Positions 55,225 to 64,000 of a stretch of 64,000 bases of DNA are shown piece by piece (the first letter of the stretch is position 1; every line of letters begins with the position of its first letter). The stretch lies in NCBI RefSeq assembly GCF_024105655.1, contig NZ_JAAAMH010000014.1, positions 17,120 through 81,119 of the forward strand. The letters run 5' to 3'. The notes beneath the pieces are model-generated. The model made no database searches. It was not told the DNA's origin and saw only the letters and a list, made by a program, of their open reading frames with translations. The DNA is from Aliihoeflea sp. 40Bstr573. Its GTDB lineage: Bacteria; Pseudomonadota; Alphaproteobacteria; Rhizobiales; Rhizobiaceae. The position numbers and the translations under genes were made by a program.

Positions 55225-56040
55225 TCAAGCGGAAAATCGAACGTCCATGCCGGCAAGCGGCAGCCCGACGATGCGGCTCGTCCAGCGCTCGCTAGGTACG
55301 ATCGGAAAGGCGCGCGTCACCGTTCCGGTGGTGATCAGGTCGCCCACTGCGAGCGGCCGCGACATCGGCCGCATCGCAATGCCGTCGACCATGCTGCGCA
55401 GCGCCGAAAGCGGACCGCCCAGAACGTCACTCGCCGTGCCGCGATCGACCACCACGCCATCGCGGACAAGCTCCATGTCGAACGCGGCCAGCCGCTCCAA
55501 CCACCCGGCCCGGTCACCTTCCACCGAAACCAGTTCGCCATGCAGGAACATTCCGTGCAGAGCGCAGGCCGCCACCGTGTCGGCCGCCTTGAACTTCCAG
55601 CCGGGAAAGATCGACTGCACGATCTCGAAGCCGTGCGTCACCGCATCGATGCAATCGAGCAGCGCCGCCTCGTCCATGCCGATCTCCGGCGCGCTTTTCA
55701 GCCGAAACGCGATCTCCGGCTCGATCCGCGATTCGACAAGCCCGGCAAGGCTGATTTCGTCACCGGCCGCGACCGGCCGCACGGTGCCGGAATACATCGG
55801 GCCCCAGATCGGTGCATGAACGTCGTACTCGTCCCAGATGTTGCGATTGGTGAAGCCGATCTTCCAGCCGACGACGCGCTCGCCGCGCGCAACCCGCGCC
55901 GCCATCACCGCATCCGACACCTGATAGGCGTCATCGAGCGCAAAATCGGGATCGTCCCCGCTGAAGGTCGCGATTGCCCGTGCGCTGCTGATGGCATCCA
56001 GCACGGCACGCGCGCGCGTTTCTATCATGTCGTTGGTCAA
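55225..56040 (-). CDS. 2-keto-4-pentenoate hydratase/fumarylacetoacetase-family enzyme
   Basis: About 271 residues of the MhpD/HpaH/FAH fold: VVGWKIGFTNRNIWDEYDVHAPIWGPMYSGTV, the metal-binding Glu pair in RIEPEIAFRL, and LGGPLSALRSMVDGIAMRP. Such enzymes hydrate 2-hydroxypentadienoates in aromatic degradation, but no partner genes are nearby, so the substrate is open. TTG 56040 is preceded by AGGGAGGG at good spacing; ATG 56028 is the alternative. Confidence 0.82.
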   Translation of the reverse strand: MTNDMIETRARAVLDAISSARAIATFSGDDPDFALDDAYQVSDAVMAARVARGERVVGWKIGFTNRNIWDEYDVHAPIWGPMYSGTVRPVAAGDEISLAGLVESRIEPEIAFRLKSAPEIGMDEAALLDCIDAVTHGFEIVQSIFPGWKFKAADTVAACALHGMFLHGELVSVEGDRAGWLERLAAFDMELVRDGVVVDRGTASDVLGGPLSALRSMVDGIAMRPMSRPLAVGDLITTGTVTRAFPIVPSERWTSRIVGLPLAGMDVRFSA

Positions 56041-56102
56041 TCGGACGCCCTCCCTGCGAATCGCGACAATTGCAGACAATCAACCACGGGTCACGATCCT
56101 GA

Positions 56103-56519
56103 TTAAAGCTTCACCTCGCCGTTTTCCTCGCCGTCCCAATAGTGAACCCGCTCCGCGCTCACCTTGATCATCACCAGACCTTCGGTGTCGGCGCCGTCCT
56201 CGAACCAGTCGTCGAGATCGGGATTCCAGTGGTCCTCGAACGCGGCCTTGTCGCGCACAATCTCGGCCATGCCCTGAACCGCGACCATGAACATGTCTTC
56301 GCCCTGGAAGGCGAGCGACACAGTCGGATCGGCCTCGATATCGGCGACCATCCGTGCGTCGCTCCTCGTGAAATAATAGGAATCGCCGTCATATTCGACG
56401 TCGCCATTATTACTCATCGGGCGGCCGGCGATGGCGCCGCCGTCGGTACGCGTCATCAGCATCGCGATATCTATCTCGCGCATCTTGTCGGAAAGGTCGG
56501 AAAGCGACTGGGCTGGCAT
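56103..56519 (-). CDS. Pyridoxamine-5'-phosphate-oxidase-like flavin-binding protein (general-stress-26 type)
   Basis: 138 residues of the split-barrel FMN-binding fold: DKMREIDIAMLMTRTDGGAIAGRPMSNNG, YYFTRSDARMVADIEADPTVSLAFQ, then a C-terminal VKVSAERVHYWDGEENGEVKL. It resembles the stress-induced PNPOx-like family and is probably not the vitamin B6 enzyme. No neighbours indicate a pathway. Confidence 0.85.
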   Translation of the reverse strand: MPAQSLSDLSDKMREIDIAMLMTRTDGGAIAGRPMSNNGDVEYDGDSYYFTRSDARMVADIEADPTVSLAFQGEDMFMVAVQGMAEIVRDKAAFEDHWNPDLDDWFEDGADTEGLVMIKVSAERVHYWDGEENGEVKL

Positions 56520-56617
56520 CGGGGGGGCCTCTCGGGGTGTCGGTTGAATCGAACACCGCCGAGGGCTTCCTGTTCCCGCGATTTCCCGCGTCGTCCGTCT
56601 CGGCCATCTTCATCGCG

Positions 56618-57589
56618 ATGGATCGCACACAATCGACGACTGAACCTCGTGAACCTCCAGACGATCTGGCGCTGTGGGAACTCCACGCCTGGTGCCTCGG
56701 CGCCGTCCAGCTGCCCGGCCCGGTTGTGCGTCGAGGCGACAACGGCCGTCTCCTCCACGCTGCGCGAAACGGTCTCGACCGGCACGCCGTCGACGAGCCC
56801 CGCATGGCCGAACTCGAGCGCATGCACATTCTGGAGCGCTCCGGCGACGAGATCCGCGCCACCTTTCCCATCATCGGGCCACAGGCCGCGGCGCCCCTGC
56901 GCCGCCATGCGCGCAACCTCGCCGAAAAGCTTCTGCCGCGCCTGACCGATCCCGCCGCGCGAATCCACGACCACCTCGCCGCCGAACGTCTCACCGGCCA
57001 CACTTTTGCAGTCGTCTTCGGCCACGCGCTCGACGGGCTGATGTGGTCCATCCTCGCCAGCCATCGCGCGGTGCCGGACACCCACCTCACCCCTGACCGC
57101 CCGTTCTGGAACGGCACCTTCTGGGCTATCTGGCCGCCACGCGAAAACCCGGCGGGTGTCAACGAGGCAAGGATTCCCGGCATGACTCTCGTCATGGTCT
57201 GGACGCCCCGCACCGAAGAGCCCCTGAAAGCCCTCGCCCGCCGTTCCGGCTTTCAAGCTACGCTCTGCGCCATCACCTCAGGCGCTTCCGCCCCCGTCGC
57301 CGACCCGCTTCTGCTCGATGACCACGGCCACTCCCGCATCCCCATCATCCGCCCCGGCGATCCGCTTCAGCTGCACGCCCTCGCCCTCGCCCGCCCCGTC
57401 GCCGAAGCCCTCCTCACCGAGCCGCTGCCTTCTATCGAAAACGTCACCGACCCGCGCGACGCCCGCATCATCTTCGGCCACGAACTCATCTGGGAACTCG
57501 CCGATCTCCTCCACGACAACGGCCTCGTTCCGCGCGCGAGCGAAGACGACCCAATTCAGAGCCTCTTCCTGCGTGTCGAAGCCGGCTAA
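56618..57589 (+). CDS. Hypothetical protein of about 323 residues
   Basis: A soluble protein from ATG 56618 (MDRTQSTTEPREPPDDLALWELHAWCLGAVQLPGPV). The N-terminal half has a helix-turn-helix-like stretch (MAELERMHILERSGDEIRATFPIIGP), and the middle carries FAVVFGHALDGLMWSILASHRAVPD. I do not recognise the family. The reading overlaps the TetR gene end by 4 bases in opposite orientation. The codon usage is ordinary for the window, so it is likely real. Confidence 0.6.
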   Translation: MDRTQSTTEPREPPDDLALWELHAWCLGAVQLPGPVVRRGDNGRLLHAARNGLDRHAVDEPRMAELERMHILERSGDEIRATFPIIGPQAAAPLRRHARNLAEKLLPRLTDPAARIHDHLAAERLTGHTFAVVFGHALDGLMWSILASHRAVPDTHLTPDRPFWNGTFWAIWPPRENPAGVNEARIPGMTLVMVWTPRTEEPLKALARRSGFQATLCAITSGASAPVADPLLLDDHGHSRIPIIRPGDPLQLHALALARPVAEALLTEPLPSIENVTDPRDARIIFGHELIWELADLLHDNGLVPRASEDDPIQSLFLRVEAG

Positions 57590-58122
57590 TCTTCCTTGGT
57601 CGCCAGCCCCGCTATGTCGACGAAGACCGCGTCCCACTCTTTTTCGTCGATCTCGACAATCCCCAGCCCGCGCAGCATGAAGATTCCCTCGCAGGCGAGA
57701 AACGCCAGTCGCCGCCGCCGCCCGTCGGCGTCGTCGCCGAAACTGTCGAGCCAGCCGCGATAGTCCGCGCGCAGCGATTCGGCCTCGTCGCCGGCCTCGA
57801 CCAGCCCCGCCATCAGGCTCGCAGCCCGGGCGGTCATCGCCGCGCTCTCGTCGCGCGTCGCATCGATCCGCGCCTTGAGGCGGTCTCCCCCAACGGCGGC
57901 GAGCCGGGCCGTCATCTCAACCTCGAAGCGTTTCAGGTCGCGCTCCATCATCGCCGCGATCAACGCCGACTTGCTCGGGAAGCAATAGAGCACCCCGCCC
58001 TTCGAGACGCCGGCGCGCGCCGCCACCTGGTCGAAGGTCAGCTGCCCGGCGCCTGCGTCGCCCACGATCGCCTCGGCGGCGTCCAGTATGGCGTCACGGT
58101 CGATCGTCCTTTTGCGTCCCAA
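57586..58122 (-). CDS. TetR-family repressor
   Basis: 178 residues. The N-terminal TetR DNA-binding domain (RDAILDAAEAIVGDAGAGQLTFDQVAARAGVSKGGVLYCFPSKSALIAAMMERDL) is complete, and the C-terminal domain is variable. It is divergent from the SMR exporter gene with the palindrome ATCCG-6-CGGAT (58141) between. It should therefore control that exporter, with an unknown ligand, possibly the exported cation. Confidence 0.87.
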   Translation of the reverse strand: MGRKRTIDRDAILDAAEAIVGDAGAGQLTFDQVAARAGVSKGGVLYCFPSKSALIAAMMERDLKRFEVEMTARLAAVGGDRLKARIDATRDESAAMTARAASLMAGLVEAGDEAESLRADYRGWLDSFGDDADGRRRRLAFLACEGIFMLRGLGIVEIDEKEWDAVFVDIAGLATKED

Positions 58123-58140
58123 GTCGATTCCCTCTTTTCA

Positions 58141-58156
58141 ATCCGTCTGGTCGGAT
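58141..58156. promoter_or_regulatory. Candidate TetR operator
   Basis: ATCCG (58141-58145) and CGGAT (58152-58156) are inverted around a 6-base spacer, overlapping a TATATATAAT -10-like sequence of the exporter promoter. The site lies about 20 bases before the tetR start. Confidence 0.5.
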
Positions 58157-58214
58157 ATATATAATCACCACCCGGCCGCCTGTCACGCGGCCTTTCGTTT
58201 TGATGGAGACTATC

Positions 58215-58535
58215 ATGGCATGGGTTTTTCTCGGTCTGGCGGGCGTGTTCGAGATCGTGTGGGCGACGGCGATGAAGATGTCCGCGGGCTTCACGAAAAT
58301 CACCCCGACGGCAATCACCATCCTCGCCATGATCGTCTCCTTCGCCTTCCTGTCCATGTCGCTGAAGGCGCTGCCGCTCGGCACCGCCTACGCGATCTGG
58401 ACCGGCATCGGCGCGGCCGGCGCCTTCGTCATCGGCGTCATGTTCATGGGCGAGACCCTCACACTTGGCCGCGCCATTTCGATCCTGCTTTTGGTCTCCG
58501 GCATCATCGGCCTGAAGCTTTCGACGAGCGTATGA
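58215..58535 (+). CDS. SMR-family exporter, Gdx/SugE type
   Basis: 106 residues with four hydrophobic spans. The Gdx/SugE subtype pattern is present: the catalytic Glu in AGVFEIVWATAMKMS (about residue 13), the KALPLGTAYAIWTGIGAAG loop, and the end GIIGLKLS. Gdx members export guanidinium, while QacE-type members export quaternary ammonium compounds. ATG 58215 follows GGAG by 6 bases; ATG 58203 is possible. No guanidine riboswitch of a known class is evident in the short leader. Confidence 0.88.
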   Translation: MAWVFLGLAGVFEIVWATAMKMSAGFTKITPTAITILAMIVSFAFLSMSLKALPLGTAYAIWTGIGAAGAFVIGVMFMGETLTLGRAISILLLVSGIIGLKLSTSV

Positions 58536-58678
58536 AGAATGCCGGGTGATCGCGCATTTTCGGGGTTACGTTCGCGGGCGCCTTTCCCTATAAGGCGCTC
58601 CTAGCCTGACATCAGAAACCGACGCCGCACCCGGCCGCGCAAGCCGCCGGTCCGTGGCCATACGCGCCGAGACGAACC

Positions 58679-62158
<3,480 letters not shown>

Positions 62159-62178
62159 GAGCGCCCTATCCGCGCATG

Positions 62179-62225
62179 ATCTCCCCCCCTCGCGGGGGAG
62201 ATGTCCGGCAGGACAGAGGGGGGTG
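62179..62225. repeat. Rhizobial-type GC-rich intergenic repeat
   Basis: ATCTCCCCC (62179-62187) pairs with GGGGGAGAT (62194-62202). It is followed by TGTCC-GGCA-GGACA (62202-62215) and AGAGGGGGG. From memory, such double-hairpin units are dispersed many times in Mesorhizobium-like genomes. It lies 20 bases after carB. Confidence 0.6.
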
Positions 62226-62395
62226 CTGTCCCGGGAACCCATCAGAGCAAAAGTATCGCGTCAGCTTCCGACCCCATTGCTGCCGGAATTGTTTAATTCG
62301 CCGAAACCCAAAAATCGCCGTTGGCACAGCGTTTGGTAACTGCCTAGCCTGAATCAGAATTCGAAAAATGCGGCGACCAGCTCAACTGACCACAA

Positions 62396-63148
62396 TCAAA
62401 ATTTTCTAATCACATTAATCACGAGGTCTTCTATTACAGAAATCGCCTTGCTCCTCGTGACCTCGACACTAGAGGGGTGCGCAGCGGTGTTGCGAACGCC
62501 AAGACCGTCATCAAGTATCTTCCGGACATCGTTCGATATGATGCCGGCGGCCCGGCAGAGCTCTATTAACTTGCCTTCCTTCAAATCCGAAAAATCGTCC
62601 TTTACCACGACCCTGGTCATCTTCTTGCTGGGCGGATTCTTTGCCAGCTCGATATTGAACTCTGCGAGCTTGTTGCTCAGGATGTAATCGTACAGATGAT
62701 CGACCGTCAGTATCCAGGTCATCACGATGGCGGCACGGTTCGCACCAGCCTCGAAACAATCTACCGCTTCGACCAGAAATTTCTTCTTCGGTCCGTCAGA
62801 GAATAACGTTTCGAGGGAGCGCAATTCGGCACTGGTTTGTTGTACGACACGGCGGCTTCCCAAGTGGGAAGATAGCTTGTCTGCGACTGTGCGGTGGAGG
62901 CGGTATCCCACCGAACTTTTGATGTAGCGAGGGGATCGTCCTTTTGTTCGCTCGGACAAAAGCTGGGGTAGGCGCGATGGAAATTTCAGGTCGCACAGCT
63001 CAAAGCATTCTCTAATCTCCTTAGCTGTCGCGGAGCCTTTTCCTTGCTCCACGGTCAAGAAGTACATGAAAAAGCTCACTAACTCCGCGTCTGTCTGATT
63101 TTGTCCATCTGGAATGGCTTCATAAAAGCGGAGAACTGGCGAGATCAT
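62396..63148 (-). CDS. Hypothetical protein of an accessory pair (250 residues)
   Basis: A soluble 250-residue protein with no recognised family. The N-terminal part (residues about 18-85; LVSFFMYFLTVEQGKGSATAKEIRECFELCDLK... IKSSVGYRLHRT) resembles a domain in the gene just upstream. The rest (from about 110) has FEAGANRAAIVMTWILTVDHLYDYIL and LGVRNTAAHPSSVEVTRSKAISVIEDLV, the latter like the C-terminal ends of small HEPN/abortive-infection-type proteins. ATG 63148 lies 6 bases after the upstream gene's stop. The A+T content is higher than the rest of the window. Confidence 0.6.
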   Translation of the reverse strand: MISPVLRFYEAIPDGQNQTDAELVSFFMYFLTVEQGKGSATAKEIRECFELCDLKFPSRLPQLLSERTKGRSPRYIKSSVGYRLHRTVADKLSSHLGSRRVVQQTSAELRSLETLFSDGPKKKFLVEAVDCFEAGANRAAIVMTWILTVDHLYDYILSNKLAEFNIELAKNPPSKKMTRVVVKDDFSDLKEGKLIELCRAAGIISNDVRKILDDGLGVRNTAAHPSSVEVTRSKAISVIEDLVINVIRKF

Positions 63149-63154
63149 GCAGGC

Positions 63155-63758
63155 TCAGCCGCCTTCTTTTTTCAGTTCTCCAAACTGGACATGGTTCCGA
63201 CCTCGCTCGGTAAGCGACACGTCGAACGGTGATGAAAATTCAACGAAGCCTTTTTTGTTTCGTGTATCTATGAAGGCTTGTCTAAAGGCGACAGGCGCTT
63301 TTATCTGCGCATCCCGGAAGCACGTATAGACATGATTGAACGTAACAGGAGAGATTTTTTTGTCTTCTAAGTATGACATAAATAAAGCGATGTAGTCATA
63401 GTTGGATTTTGGATCGAAGTTCGTCATATACGACTTCAAATCTGTTGTCGCTAAATCATTGACCAAGGCAGGCTTAAATGCAGGCGCAGCGGCAGCACCA
63501 TCTTTGTGCTGTCGAGGGGTCTGCTGCTTCCTTTTTCGCCTTACGCCTTCGCTATTTTTTTTGCGGCGCACTCGCGGGCAATGCGCTGGTGTTGTCAGTA
63601 CCAATCTCGTCGTCCTCGCCAGCCTGCACGAATGCATTCGTTGGCTGGGCGATCAATCCTTCCCGATAATCGTTATAGACCTCCCGAACGAACTCCACGT
63701 CGCCTTCAAAGTCTAAAATACCATGAACGAGATTGATATGCAGTTTAGCACTACTCAT
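63155..63758 (-). CDS. Accessory gene split into two frames at an A8 run
   Basis: The first frame (63552-63758, from ATG 63758, about 68 residues) opens MSSAKLHINLVHGILDFEG and stops just past a run of eight A (plus-strand T8 at 63555-63562). A second frame continues from the same run to 63155. Shifting the frame by one base at the run joins them into one protein of about 200 residues. The second part carries YIALFMSYLEDKKISPVTFNHVYTCFRDAQIK... VSLTERGRNHV. Possible causes are a sequencing error in the homopolymer, a real mutation, or programmed slippage; I cannot tell which. The function is unknown. Confidence 0.6.
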
Positions 63759-63923
63759 TCTTCCCCCTCTCTTTTGTTGAACGCGCTCCATTTTTTGAGG
63801 CGTCTAACACTGATCTCGATCCAATCCACGCATGCCGACGGAATCGCTCAGTTTGAAGCTAGCTCGGAGGTGTTAGGCTGTGTGGACGAATTGACTCAGG
63901 TACAGGTTTTGGGGTTCCGCGGA

Positions 63924-63970
63924 TGAATCCGGCCTGATTCATAGGTTGCCGACTGATTTGGGAGGTCGGC
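63924..63970. repeat. Inverted repeats before the last open frame
   Basis: TGAATC (63924) pairs with GATTCA (63936-63941), and GCCGAC (63948-63953) with GTCGGC (63965-63970). Together they precede an ATG at 63972. The layout is reminiscent of an insertion-sequence end with a transposase start, but the gene is cut off. Confidence 0.35.
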
Positions 63971-63971
63971 G

Positions 63972-64000
63972 ATGTCCACAAAGATGACGGATACGGATTG
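63972..64000 (+). CDS. Start of an unidentified gene, cut by the window end
   Basis: An ATG at 63972 with GGGAGG seven bases upstream opens a frame beginning MSTKMTDTD that leaves the window after nine codons. Too short to name. A transposase is one possibility because of the inverted repeats before it. Confidence 0.35.

Overview
The window is about 65% G+C and densely coded on both strands. It comes from an alphaproteobacterium, most likely of the Hyphomicrobiales (rhizobial) group. The evidence for this is the dnaG-rpoD and carA/yqeY/carB gene content, a TadG-like pilus protein, HWE/HisKA_2 kinases, a bacteriophytochrome with its own haem oxygenase, and a GC-rich rhizobial-type intergenic repeat. 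I cannot name the genus. The 3' end (about 62.2-64 kb) is clearly more A+T-rich and looks acquired.

Region 1 (1-16.6 kb) is the most interesting part. It looks like a complete catabolic island for sulfoquinovose (SQ, the 6-sulfo sugar of plant and cyanobacterial sulfolipid) or its glycerol glycoside. One leftward operon encodes a YihV-like PfkB kinase, a LacD/YihT-like class I aldolase, an L-fucose-isomerase-fold isomerase and a Gfo/Idh/MocA protein of the kind used as NAD-dependent sulfoquinovosidase. A divergent rightward operon encodes an ABC sugar importer. A second leftward operon encodes SuyA, SuyB, SlcC, ComC and an aldose epimerase, which convert C3-sulfolactate to pyruvate and sulfite. 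It runs on towards GlpR and GlpD, which could take the glycerol part. A GntR/HutC regulator sits divergent to suyA, and the same 8-5-8 inverted repeat lies in both divergent promoter regions. Together these imply SQ -> sulfofructose -> sulfofructose-1-phosphate -> DHAP + sulfolactaldehyde -> sulfolactate -> pyruvate + sulfite in one cell. The sulfolactaldehyde dehydrogenase and sulfite-disposal genes are not in the window. A BrnT/BrnA toxin-antitoxin pair lies inside the island.

Region 2 (16.7-29 kb) holds an MscS-type channel and then signalling genes. A leftward operon carries haem oxygenase, bacteriophytochrome, a response regulator and a hybrid kinase. A rightward CHASE3 kinase, response regulator and REC-HWE kinase set follows, then DNA topoisomerase IB.

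Region 3 (29-46 kb) is mixed housekeeping: an amidase, a SIMPL protein, tRNA-Ile(CAU), a Crp/Fnr regulator, RecQ, a TadG-like vWA protein, small secreted proteins, a GNAT, YcgN, a long Pro/Glu/Ala-repeat OmpA protein and a Na/Pi symporter.

Region 4 (44-62 kb) is core: dnaG, rpoD, a run of very small genes, GYD, GFA, YjbQ and HlyU proteins, yqeY divergent from carA, a zinc metallopeptidase, a hydratase, a TetR regulator next to a Gdx-type SMR exporter, and carB.

Region 5 (62.2-64 kb) holds a two-gene accessory operon of unknown function. The first gene is split into two frames at a run of eight A residues, and both proteins appear to share a related domain. The window ends at the start of another open frame preceded by inverted repeats.
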